From Flavobacteriaceae bacterium S0862 (GTDB taxonomy: Bacteria; Bacteroidota; Bacteroidia; Flavobacteriales; Flavobacteriaceae): a stretch of 64,000 bases of DNA. Positions 43,718 to 53,543 of this stretch are shown piece after piece (position 1 is the first letter of the stretch; each line of letters opens with the position of its first letter). Both the position numbers and the translations under genes were made by a program. Below the pieces are notes generated by a model that saw only the letters and a program-made list of their open reading frames with translations, was not told where the DNA came from and searched no databases. The stretch lies in contig JALKAW010000007.1 in NCBI GenBank assembly GCA_023015825.1, forward strand, positions 62,001-126,000, given 5' to 3'.

Positions 43718-44926
43718 TTACTCACTCAACAAAGCCTCCATAAAAGCATTAAACTCCTTTTGAAATTCCTCGTGCTTTTCGCCAGTGGCAGGGCCATTAA
43801 AGCCTGTATGTATTTTTCTAACCTTACCTGTTCTATCCAAATAAATGGTTGTTGGATACGACATAACCTTGTTTAACATTGGCATTTTTTCACTTGCTTT
43901 TCCTTTATCGTTAGTGCCTATTTGAGCAATTAAAATTTCATAATTTAAACCAACACGTTCTTTCATTCGGTTAAGACCATTAATAGCTTTTTCTTCGGTT
44001 TTTGCATTTTCAAAAGCCAAAGCGATAATCTCTAAACCTCCATTCTTATTAGCTTCATAGTATCTTGAGTAAAACTTGGTTTCATCTAAACAATTAGGAC
44101 AATACGAGCCCATTAATTGTACTAAAACAACCTTATCCTTAAATCGCTCGTCAGTAAACGAGACCATATTCCCTTCTAAATCTGGAAAGGAAAAATTAAA
44201 CGTATCGTAACCTTCCTTTATAAAAGTAAGCGTATAAGCATCTGTCATCTCAAAATCCGGATTCGGTTTACCAACAAAGGTTTCTAATGAGTGATTTCCT
44301 GAGTAAAACCCACCAACCATACTAGAATCTGTCACATGTGCTTTAAACAAAAATGCGTGCGCACCATCAAAGGTTGAAATTTTCAAAGTGTCAGCAGCTA
44401 CAATACCTTCCAAGAAACGATAATCGCCTGTTGGTGTTCTAATATTCCCTGTAACTTTGCTACCATTTTGCTCTAGAACTGCTTTTGCAGGATAAATATT
44501 TCCGTAGTCATTGAATTCCATTTCCCAAACACCAGACACATCAACATCTTCATTTGTTTCTTCATCATCAAATCGTTTGTCAACTCCATATTCCGAATAA
44601 AATTCTACATATCTATCTCTGTCGGCATCAATCCATTGTCCTTTAATGTTTTCACCATCAAACGCGCCATTAATTTCGGTTCTAAAAAACGGTAATTTTA
44701 TAAAAACAGAATCATTTCTATAAGTAATTTCATCAACATCAATGACTTCTTCCGCATTATATATTTTTAAAGTCGTGCTAGACGTTACTTCAAACATAAA
44801 AGGCATAGCCTGATTATCTTGAGCTATTAAATTCCCTCTATAAGTACCAATTTCTAATGTTTTAACTGTTTCCTCTTGACAAGACAAAACTAATAATAAG
44901 ACCAATACCAATAAACTATGTCGCAT
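43718..44926 (-). CDS. TlpA-like thioredoxin-domain lipoprotein
   Basis: A lipoprotein signal (LVLSC, Cys about 16) is followed by a beta-rich N-terminal region (about 20-240) and a C-terminal thioredoxin-like domain with an intact redox motif GSYCPNC (Cys276, Cys279). A cis-proline loop follows (YPTTIYLDRTGKVRKI). It likely reduces or exchanges disulfides in the periplasm, anchored at the membrane. Compare the similar lipoprotein at 53544, whose CxxC is missing. Monocistronic on the minus strand, tail-to-tail with the lipoprotein at 43107. Confidence 0.88.
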   Translation of the reverse strand: MRHSLLVLVLLLVLSCQEETVKTLEIGTYRGNLIAQDNQAMPFMFEVTSSTTLKIYNAEEVIDVDEITYRNDSVFIKLPFFRTEINGAFDGENIKGQWIDADRDRYVEFYSEYGVDKRFDDEETNEDVDVSGVWEMEFNDYGNIYPAKAVLEQNGSKVTGNIRTPTGDYRFLEGIVAADTLKISTFDGAHAFLFKAHVTDSSMVGGFYSGNHSLETFVGKPNPDFEMTDAYTLTFIKEGYDTFNFSFPDLEGNMVSFTDERFKDKVVLVQLMGSYCPNCLDETKFYSRYYEANKNGGLEIIALAFENAKTEEKAINGLNRMKERVGLNYEILIAQIGTNDKGKASEKMPMLNKVMSYPTTIYLDRTGKVRKIHTGFNGPATGEKHEEFQKEFNAFMEALLSE

Positions 44927-45121
44927 AACTGAATAATTTGTTCTACAGCTCGAAATAACAACAAATTATGCACATAAAAAAATGAGTTAATACCTAGAGT
45001 TAAAAGTCAACTATTATTATATTTACTCAGGTGGTTACTATTTAGTTAAACATGGCTTTGTGAACCTACTTTATATTTTTATTTCATCAATTTTTACCAA
45101 TAAAAAATGAAAAAAAATATG

Positions 45122-45129
45122 TAGGTTTG
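45122..45129 (+). promoter_or_regulatory. -7 box of pheT
   Basis: TAGGTTTG matches TAnnTTTG, 22 bases before the ATG at 45152. The same octamer precedes the fumarylacetoacetase gene. Confidence 0.6.
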
Positions 45130-45151
45130 TCGCTTGTAAAGACACGAACAA

Positions 45152-47581
45152 ATGAAGATTTCATACAATTGGTTAAAGCAATTCATTAATATAGATTGGG
45201 ATGCCGAAAAAACTGGCGAACTTTTAACAGATTTAGGTTTAGAAATTGAAGGTATTGATGCTTATCAATCGGTTAAAGGTGGTTTAGAAGGCGTTGTTGT
45301 AGGTGAAGTATTGACTTGCGAGCAACATCCAAATGCAGATAGATTAAAAGTAACAACCGTTGATGTTGGTGGTGATAGTCCTTTACATATTGTTTGTGGC
45401 GCACCAAATGTTGCAGCAGGACAAAAAGTACCAGTAGCAACAATTGGAACAACACTATACTCTGCCGAAGGTGAGGCTTGGACTATTAAAAAAGGGAAGA
45501 TTCGTGGAGAGGAAAGTCATGGTATGATTTGTGCCGAAGATGAACTAGGTTTAGGCTCGTCGCATGATGGCATTATGATTCTTGATAAGAACTTAAAAGT
45601 TGGAACACTTGCTGCCGATATTTTCGATATAGAAAACGACCAAGTTTTTGAAATTGGATTAACACCTAATAGAGCTGATGCCATGAGTCATTTTGGTGTC
45701 GCTCGCGATTTAAAAGCTGGATTGATTCAACAAGAGGTGAATTTAGAGTTGATTACACCGTCTGTAAGTGCCTTTCATGTAGATAATCGCGCACTTAAAA
45801 TTGATGTCGATGTTCAGGATAAATTAAGGTCACCTCGTTATTGTGGTGTAACCATTTCTGGATTAAAAGTTTCAGCATCTCCAAGTTGGCTACAGCATCG
45901 TTTAAAAGCGATTGGCTTATCACCAATTAATAATTTAGTAGATGCAACCAATTATGTGTTGCATGAGTTAGGACAACCCTTACACGCATTTGATGCCGAT
46001 AAAATTTCTGGCAAAAAAATTATTGTAAAAACACTTCCAGCAGGTACAAAGTTTGTCACGCTTGATGAAGTTGAACGTGAATTGCACGAAGAAGATTTAA
46101 TGATTTGCGATGGTAAAGAAACACCAATGTGTATAGCTGGTGTTTTTGGTGGTATTCATTCTGGAGTTACTGAAGAAACAACTAGTATCTTTTTAGAAAG
46201 TGCTTATTTTGACCCTGTATCCATTAGAAAATCGGCAAAACGTCATGCATTAAACACTGATGCTTCGTTTAGATTTGAAAGAGGTATTGACCCAAATATT
46301 ACAGAATACGCTTTAAAACGCGCCGCTCTTTTAATCACAGAAATAGCAGGGGGAGAAATTACAAGTGATGTAATAGATGAATATCCAGTTAAAATTGAAG
46401 ATTTTCAAGTGCGATTAAGTTTTGAAAATGCTGAAAATTTAATTGGAGAAGAAATTCCTCGCGAAATTATCAAACGCATACTAATGTCGTTAGACATTAC
46501 CATTAACAACGTTACTGAAACAGGATTAGGTTTAACCGTTCCTGCATACAGAAACGATGTACAGCGTGAAGCTGATGTTATTGAAGAAATTTTACGTGTA
46601 TATGGATATAACAACATTGGCATTACTGAAAAACTAAATGCTTCTATATCCAATTCTTCTAAATTTGAAGATCATAAAGTTCAAAATGTAATTGGTGACC
46701 AATTGGTGTCGCAAGGGTTTTATGAAATCATGGCTAATTCTTTAACAACTCCTAATTATGCTAAGTTAAGTGAGCAACTAAAAGAAGAGCATAATGTCAC
46801 TATGCTTAACCCTTTAAGTACCGATTTGTCTGTATTACGACAATCGTTATTATTCTCAGGTTTAGAAGCTATTGCTCACAATATTAACAGACGACAAACA
46901 AGTTTAAAGCTATTTGAATTTGGTAAGACGTATCATAATTACAATGATACTCGTGAAGAACACAAACACTTAAGCTTATTAATAACTGGAAATAAAAATG
47001 CTGAACGCTGGAATGCTGAAAGCAAAGCAAGTGATTTCTTTTATTTAAAAGGTAGTGTTGATGCTGTTCTAAGCAGATTAGGAATTTCGAGAGCTAGAAC
47101 ATCTCCAATAAAAAATGATGTTTTTAGTGAAGGCTTAAGTCTAGGACTTGGCAAAACTAAGTTGGTAGACTTTGGTATTGTGAAGAAGTCGATTTTAAAA
47201 ACGCTTGGTATTTCACAAGAGGTATTGTTTGCCGATTTTAATTGGGATAACATTCTTGAAGTGGCTAAACGCAATAAAATCACCTTTACTGATATTCCTA
47301 AATATCCAGAAGTTAGACGTGATTTTGCTTTGCTATTAGACCAGTCTATACAGTTTGAGGACATTCATAAAATCGCAAAACAAACCGAAAAGCAATTGCT
47401 TAAAAATGTGAATTTGTTTGACGTTTACGAAGGCAAAAATTTACCAAAAGGTAAAAAGAGCTATGCAGTAAGTTTTACTTTGCTAGATGAAAACAAAACG
47501 CTTACTGATAAACAGATTGACAAAATCATGGACAAGCTGCAAGCTAATTTTGAAAAGCAGCTTGGAGCTGAGTTGCGTTAA
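45152..47581 (+). CDS. pheT: Phenylalanine--tRNA ligase beta subunit
   Basis: This 809-residue protein has the domain order of bacterial PheT: N-terminal MKISYNWLKQFIN, an EMAP/OB tRNA-binding domain (about 40-150, VVGEVLTCEQHPNADRLKV), B3/B4 with LSPINNLVDATNYVLHELGQPLHAFDADK (only fragments quoted), B5, a core catalytic-like domain, and a C-terminal FDX-ACB domain (IPKYPEVRRDFALLLD). It pairs with PheS to charge tRNA-Phe and edits Tyr-tRNA-Phe through B3/B4. pheS is not in the window, as often happens in Bacteroidota. The PAP2 gene follows directly. Confidence 0.97.
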   Translation: MKISYNWLKQFINIDWDAEKTGELLTDLGLEIEGIDAYQSVKGGLEGVVVGEVLTCEQHPNADRLKVTTVDVGGDSPLHIVCGAPNVAAGQKVPVATIGTTLYSAEGEAWTIKKGKIRGEESHGMICAEDELGLGSSHDGIMILDKNLKVGTLAADIFDIENDQVFEIGLTPNRADAMSHFGVARDLKAGLIQQEVNLELITPSVSAFHVDNRALKIDVDVQDKLRSPRYCGVTISGLKVSASPSWLQHRLKAIGLSPINNLVDATNYVLHELGQPLHAFDADKISGKKIIVKTLPAGTKFVTLDEVERELHEEDLMICDGKETPMCIAGVFGGIHSGVTEETTSIFLESAYFDPVSIRKSAKRHALNTDASFRFERGIDPNITEYALKRAALLITEIAGGEITSDVIDEYPVKIEDFQVRLSFENAENLIGEEIPREIIKRILMSLDITINNVTETGLGLTVPAYRNDVQREADVIEEILRVYGYNNIGITEKLNASISNSSKFEDHKVQNVIGDQLVSQGFYEIMANSLTTPNYAKLSEQLKEEHNVTMLNPLSTDLSVLRQSLLFSGLEAIAHNINRRQTSLKLFEFGKTYHNYNDTREEHKHLSLLITGNKNAERWNAESKASDFFYLKGSVDAVLSRLGISRARTSPIKNDVFSEGLSLGLGKTKLVDFGIVKKSILKTLGISQEVLFADFNWDNILEVAKRNKITFTDIPKYPEVRRDFALLLDQSIQFEDIHKIAKQTEKQLLKNVNLFDVYEGKNLPKGKKSYAVSFTLLDENKTLTDKQIDKIMDKLQANFEKQLGAELR

Positions 47582-47726
47582 AATGAATCGGTCTATTATA
47601 ATATTCTTTCTGTTGTTTAGCAATTATTAGTCAATAATTGTTGCCCAAGATAAAATTGAAATATCTAAAGACAGTCTAAATACTTGGCAAACTTTTAAAT
47701 ATGATACTAATGCTTCATGGAGAAGT

Positions 47727-48431
47727 ATGAAACATGCTGTTACAAGACCATTACATTGGAAAGGTAAAGATTATGCTAAATTTGGTGGGATGGTATTGGG
47801 AACTGTAATAATATCTGCAACAGATAGAGAAACCAGTAATTTTTTTAGACAACAGGACGATAGTTTTCCTCAACCAATTCAAGAATTTGGCTTTTACTTC
47901 GCTAGTCCACAAAACTATTTAATGGCAAATGCTGGCCTTTATGGTTTTGGTTTATTAACAAAAAATGAACAGATTAGAAAAACTAGTGTTTTAATTATTT
48001 CTTCATCGATAACTGCCGGCTATTTACAAATTTTTGCGCGAACAGCTTTTGGTCGTGCTCGTCCATTTTCAGGAGACGGCCCTTACACTTTTAAACCTTT
48101 TGCTGGCAACGAAGACTATTTTTCATTCCCTTCAGGACATACCGTTCTTGGAATAACCATGGCGCATTCCATTGCTAAGCAATTTGATAGTACTTGGACG
48201 AAAATTGGAATTTACTCTATTGGTAGTATTCCTGCGTTAACACGTTTAATGGATGGTGCGCATTGGTTAAGCGACGTTGCTTTTGGAGCAGCTCTATCTA
48301 TAGTAGTAGTTGATAGTATTGATAAATTCTTATTTAATTCGGAATCCTATAACTACCAAAAAAAACAAAAAGCAATAACTTGGAATTTTAGATTCAGTGG
48401 AAATCAAATTGGTTTTGTAGGTACTTTTTAA
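47727..48431 (+). CDS. PAP2-superfamily phosphatase; upstream signal peptide interrupted by TAG
   Basis: The PAP2 motifs are present: ARTAFGRARP (Arg in place of Lys in the first motif), FPSGHTV and LTRLMDGAHWLSDV. These enzymes dephosphorylate undecaprenyl-diphosphate, phosphatidic acid or similar lipids. In the same frame, starting at ATG 47583 (1 base after the pheT stop), codons read MNRSIIIFFLLFSNY, then TAG (47628-47630), then SIIVAQDKIEI and on into this ORF. This would be a normal signal peptide cut at VAQ if the amber codon were not there. The ATG at 47727 leaves the catalytic domain intact but loses the signal. See findings. Confidence 0.75.
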   Translation: MKHAVTRPLHWKGKDYAKFGGMVLGTVIISATDRETSNFFRQQDDSFPQPIQEFGFYFASPQNYLMANAGLYGFGLLTKNEQIRKTSVLIISSSITAGYLQIFARTAFGRARPFSGDGPYTFKPFAGNEDYFSFPSGHTVLGITMAHSIAKQFDSTWTKIGIYSIGSIPALTRLMDGAHWLSDVAFGAALSIVVVDSIDKFLFNSESYNYQKKQKAITWNFRFSGNQIGFVGTF

Positions 48432-48622
48432 AAATAGCCTAAACTAAGGCTGCAAAAAGTGTAGTGATACCTATTATCAATATTAAATACAAATACATTT
48501 TTTTAAAGATTAAAAGCAGCCATGGTTAATCCTCTAATAGCTCCTCCAGACGCTAGAGTTAAAGTAAACATGGCTAAAAGTAAAAATAACTATTCCAGAC
48601 TTTTCAATAGCTATGAAATAGT

Positions 48623-49759
48623 TTACTGTTTAATTTTATTGTACTTACGCATTAACTCTAAGACCTTTTCTATTGGTAAAGATTCAATTGTATGCCCATC
48701 ACGCCCAGTTAATGTTTTTGCTGCAAATAATGAGTTCAAAATAGCTTCTTCAGTAGATTCTATAGTCGCTAAAAATAAAGGTGACATATCATCATTTCTA
48801 ACTTCTTTTTTTTCATTGAACATAGAATCACTTTGATAAGGAATTAAGTTTTCTTTTGCTGTTGAAACCGCAATTACGTAATCACCACTACCGTTTGAGG
48901 CGATTCCTCCTGTTTTTGCAAGTCCGAGCATAGCACGTTTTGCCAAACGCTCTAAATTTCTAGCATTTAAAGGTGCGTCAGTCATAACAACAATCATACA
49001 AGAACCATCAGCATCATTTAAAATTTTATCCTGATAAGGATATTTATTAAGTTCTTTAGCAATTGGAACACCATTAATCTCCAAAACTCCGCCAAAATTT
49101 GTTTGCACTAATACACCTACTGTATAACCACCTAAAGATTCTGGAAGCTTTCTTGAAGATGTCCCAATACCTCCTTTATATCCAAAACAGATAGTTCCAG
49201 TTCCAGCGCCAATATTACCCTCTTCTAAGTTTCCTCCTTTGGCATTTGCAATAGCATTTAAAACATGTTGCTCTTTAACATGACGTCCTTGTATATCGTT
49301 TAACCAACTATCATTAGTTTCGCCAACAACTGAATTAACCGAGCGTACATTTTTATTTTCTTCTTGATTTAAAGTGTAACTTATAAGTCCTTCAGTTGCT
49401 GCTGCAACACTCAATGTATTAGTCAAAATTATTGGTGTCTCAATATTTCCTAACTCTTTAACCTGACTGTAACCAGCTAATTTTCCGAAGCCATTTCCAA
49501 TATAAATGGCTGTAGGAATTTTGTTTTGAAATACATTCCCTTGATGTGGTATAATAGCTGTCACACCTGTCCTCACATTGTCCCCTTCGATAATGGTTTC
49601 GTGACCAACGGTTACGCCTTCAACATCCGTAATAGCATTTAGTTTTCCTGTTTTTAAAACACCTATTTCAATGCCATAATCTCTTAATCGTTTATTTTGT
49701 GCATCCATATTTGCCGATATTATCAGTGCTATTAATAATAAGTAATAGTTTATTTTCAT
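48623..49759 (-). CDS. P1-family (DmpA-type) peptidase, exported
   Basis: A signal peptide (to NMDAQ, about 21) precedes the P1/DmpA fold: DVEGVTVGHETI, GNGFGKLAGYSQV, EEGNIGAGTGTICFG, KGGIGTSSR, and the autocleavage site DGS (Gly252-Ser253) before CMIVVMTDAPL. DmpA-type proteins are Ntn-like: self-cleavage frees the N-terminal Ser nucleophile. They hydrolyse D- or beta-aminopeptides and L-amino acid amides. It follows the PLP decarboxylase gene by 12 bases on the same strand, so the two are probably one operon. The 191-base gap to the PAP2 gene holds only short minus-strand ORFs, including a 22-codon one at 48503-48571. Confidence 0.88.
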   Translation of the reverse strand: MKINYYLLLIALIISANMDAQNKRLRDYGIEIGVLKTGKLNAITDVEGVTVGHETIIEGDNVRTGVTAIIPHQGNVFQNKIPTAIYIGNGFGKLAGYSQVKELGNIETPIILTNTLSVAAATEGLISYTLNQEENKNVRSVNSVVGETNDSWLNDIQGRHVKEQHVLNAIANAKGGNLEEGNIGAGTGTICFGYKGGIGTSSRKLPESLGGYTVGVLVQTNFGGVLEINGVPIAKELNKYPYQDKILNDADGSCMIVVMTDAPLNARNLERLAKRAMLGLAKTGGIASNGSGDYVIAVSTAKENLIPYQSDSMFNEKKEVRNDDMSPLFLATIESTEEAILNSLFAAKTLTGRDGHTIESLPIEKVLELMRKYNKIKQ

Positions 49760-49771
49760 CTGTTTACATTT

Positions 49772-51214
49772 TTAAACTGATTGATTTATTTTAGTTAATC
49801 CTCTTTCTATCATAGCGATAGCTTTATCTATGGTTTCTAATTTAGTTCTAAATGACAATAAAGCCATTCGGATAACAAACTTTCCATTTATTAAAGTAGA
49901 ACTTAAGAATATTTCGCCATCGTTATGTAATTCTTTTAAGAGTTTTTCATTAAAACTATTTTCATTGGCATCATTGGTTGAATGCCAAAAATAACTCACA
50001 GATAAATCTGGCTCTGGACCAACTTTAAAACCAATTTTTACTAATTCTTCTCTAAAGTACTGAGTTAATAGCAACTTTTCTTCAAGACAAGCGATAAATG
50101 GTTCTATTCCATGTAACTGCAAGGGCAACCACATGCGTAAACTTCTAAAGTGTTTGGTTAGTTCTGGAGAGACATCAGCAGGATTTACTGGCATATCATC
50201 ATCAATAGCATCTTGCATATAGTTAGCTCGATAATGGTTTGAATGATACACAGCTTCTTTATCTTTTACCAATACAGCACCAAGTCCGTAAGGAAGAAAT
50301 AAACCTTTATGTGGATCTATCACTAATGAATCTGCCATTTCTATACCTTTGAAACGTTCTTTCACTTTATCAACCAGAATAAAAAAGCCTCCATAAGCAG
50401 CATCTACATGATACCATAGGTTATTCTCTTTTGCTATGTTACCAATCGCTTGTAGTGGGTCAATAGCTCCTGTATCAGTAGTTCCAGCAGACGCAATAAC
50501 TACAAAAGGATTTAAGCCTTTCTTTTTATCACTTTCGATTTTTTGTTCTAAATCTGAAGCAATAATTCTCGAATTTACATCTAGTTCTAAATATCTGATT
50601 TGAACATCTTCAAGTCCAATAATTCGAAGTGCTTTTTGAATACAATGATGCACCTGAGGACTTGTATAGATAACACTTTTCTCAATGACAGCGTTTTTAA
50701 TTCCGTGTTTATCTCGAGCAGCAGTTAAGGCAATTAAATTAGCAATAGAGCCTCCAGATGTCAAATTTCCAATAGCAGATTCTGGAAAATTAAAAATGGA
50801 TTTCATCCAGTTTAACAACTCATGCTCTATGGCAACACCACCAGGACAGGAGTAATGCATTCCAACATATTCGTTAGTGACATCTGCCAAATAATCTGCT
50901 AAAGAAGACGTGTAAATACCACCACCTGGAATATATCCTAAATGACCACCTGATGCAGCATTTATACCTTTAGCTGCTACTTCATTGGCATATAACTCTA
51001 ATATTTCTTCTATAGATTTAGTTTTGTCCGTAACCTTAAAAACATGTGGTGTTTCCTTCTCGCTACTAAAGGCTTTGGTGGTTTCTATTTTGTTGAGAAA
51101 TGAATTCGCATAAGCATTAACCTTATTTAAATATGTATTTCTTTGAGCTTCATTTGGCTCAAGAGATTGAGACTTAGACTGTAAGTCTAAAATTTGTTGC
51201 TTAAGTTGACTCAC
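49772..51214 (-). CDS. Pyridoxal-dependent decarboxylase (group II)
   Basis: The 480-residue group II decarboxylase shows the PLP site: TSGGSIANL, ASAGTTDTGAIDP, HVDAAYGGFF (Asp about 271), and IDPHKGLFLPYG with the Schiff-base Lys at about 303. An N-terminal helical swap region fits. Members decarboxylate aromatic amino acids, glutamate or 2,4-diaminobutyrate; the sequence does not fix which. It is the first gene of a two-gene operon with the P1 peptidase, an odd partnership that may link amine formation to peptide hydrolysis. Confidence 0.88.
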   Translation of the reverse strand: MSQLKQQILDLQSKSQSLEPNEAQRNTYLNKVNAYANSFLNKIETTKAFSSEKETPHVFKVTDKTKSIEEILELYANEVAAKGINAASGGHLGYIPGGGIYTSSLADYLADVTNEYVGMHYSCPGGVAIEHELLNWMKSIFNFPESAIGNLTSGGSIANLIALTAARDKHGIKNAVIEKSVIYTSPQVHHCIQKALRIIGLEDVQIRYLELDVNSRIIASDLEQKIESDKKKGLNPFVVIASAGTTDTGAIDPLQAIGNIAKENNLWYHVDAAYGGFFILVDKVKERFKGIEMADSLVIDPHKGLFLPYGLGAVLVKDKEAVYHSNHYRANYMQDAIDDDMPVNPADVSPELTKHFRSLRMWLPLQLHGIEPFIACLEEKLLLTQYFREELVKIGFKVGPEPDLSVSYFWHSTNDANENSFNEKLLKELHNDGEIFLSSTLINGKFVIRMALLSFRTKLETIDKAIAMIERGLTKINQSV

Positions 51215-51303
51215 TAAAATTGTTTTAAAAAATTAATTATTAATTTCTGTAAGAATTAGTCACTTTTATCGTCCTAAAAATAAGCAAATTGATTTGTTTT
51301 TTT

Positions 51304-51318
51304 GTATCTTTAAGATAC
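51304..51318. repeat. 15-bp palindrome overlapping a probable -7 box
   Basis: GTATCTT-T-AAGATAC is a perfect palindrome 19 bases upstream of the DUF2007 gene ATG. It contains TATCTTTA, a near match to TAnnTTTG with A for the last G. Confidence 0.4.
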
Positions 51319-51337
51319 ACATCTTAAACTTATTTAT

Positions 51338-51568
51338 ATGGAATCAAATTATACGAGAATATATACAGGAAGCATGATAATCGTGCAGTTAATAACATCA
51401 AAACTAGAGGAGGTAGGTATTTCACCAGTTATTAAAGAGCAAAATGAATCAGGTCTTGATCCAAAAATTTACGGTGGTCACTTACTTCAAGAAGTATATG
51501 TGCATAAAGATGAATTAGACAAAGCTGTTCCTATAGTTCAAGCTGCCTTATCTGGAATGGAGGCTTAA
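51338..51568 (+). CDS. DUF2007 family small protein
   Basis: The 76-residue product fits the DUF2007 (putative signal transducing) family: YTRIYTGSMIIVQLITSKLEE at the start, then EVYVHKDELDKAVPIVQ, the ferredoxin-like alpha/beta fold seen in this family and in the nitrogen regulator-like P-II relatives. The role is unknown. It is monocistronic, with a palindrome over its probable -7 box and a strong terminator after its stop. Confidence 0.8.
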   Translation: MESNYTRIYTGSMIIVQLITSKLEEVGISPVIKEQNESGLDPKIYGGHLLQEVYVHKDELDKAVPIVQAALSGMEA

Positions 51569-51604
51569 TTAGTTAACAGTTACAGTTAATAGTTGTTTAA
51601 ATAT

Positions 51605-51639
51605 AAAAGAGCCAAAAATCTAAGATTTTTGGCTCTTTT
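51605..51639. terminator. Strong bidirectional terminator
   Basis: AAAAGAGCCAAAAATC and its exact complement GATTTTTGGCTCTTTT flank a TAA loop, a 16-bp stem. It lies between the DUF2007 gene and the convergent ABC-F gene. Confidence 0.92.
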
Positions 51640-51661
51640 ATATTTAAAATTACGTCTTTTA

Positions 51662-53290
<1,629 letters not shown>

Positions 53291-53333
53291 TTAATTTTTA
53301 TATTTACTCAGATAATTATTAATCGTTAAAAAA

Positions 53334-53377
53334 GGTCTTTACAAACCAATAAATTAAAGCGTTTTACTCCTTGACAT
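53334..53377 (-). promoter_or_regulatory. Candidate attenuator leader of the ABC-F gene
   Basis: On the minus strand a 7-codon ORF, MSRSKTL, runs from ATG at 53377 to TAA at 53354. Six bases later GGTTT, a GTAA loop and AGACC (53347-53334) form a 5-bp hairpin with one G.T pair, followed by six T residues (53333-53328). A small ORF ahead of a terminator-like hairpin is the arrangement used by ribosome-mediated attenuation. The hairpin is short, and no alternative antiterminator fold is obvious. Confidence 0.4.
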
Positions 53378-53399
53378 AAAGCGCCTTGAAAGTTTGGCG

Positions 53400-53430
53400 C
53401 AAAAGTAGAAAAATCAAACCATTCAAGCAA
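53400..53430 (-). promoter_or_regulatory. Promoter of the ABC-F gene (-7 TACTTTTG)
   Basis: The minus strand reads TACTTTTG at 53407-53400, with a TTG at 53430-53428 spaced 20 bases upstream. It predicts a leader of about 105 bases before the ATG at 53287, longer than for most genes in the window. Confidence 0.5.
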
Positions 53431-53491
53431 TTAAATGGCGATGATAATAACTTTTAACAACGCCTTAACATCAGTTTTAGTATGCAAGACA

Positions 53492-53499
53492 TACTTTTG
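53492..53499 (+). promoter_or_regulatory. -7 box of the thioredoxin-like lipoprotein gene
   Basis: TACTTTTG matches TAnnTTTG and lies about 45 bases before the ATG at 53544, divergent from the ABC-F promoter. Confidence 0.5.
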
Positions 53500-53543
53500 C
53501 AATGAAATAAGCAAAATATCTCGATTGAGATTGCATGTTTACT

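Noticed and set aside
48503-48571. 22-codon hydrophobic minus-strand ORF between PAP2 and the P1 peptidase
   Set aside because: It has no ribosome site or promoter, and it is too short to judge; a chance ORF is likely.
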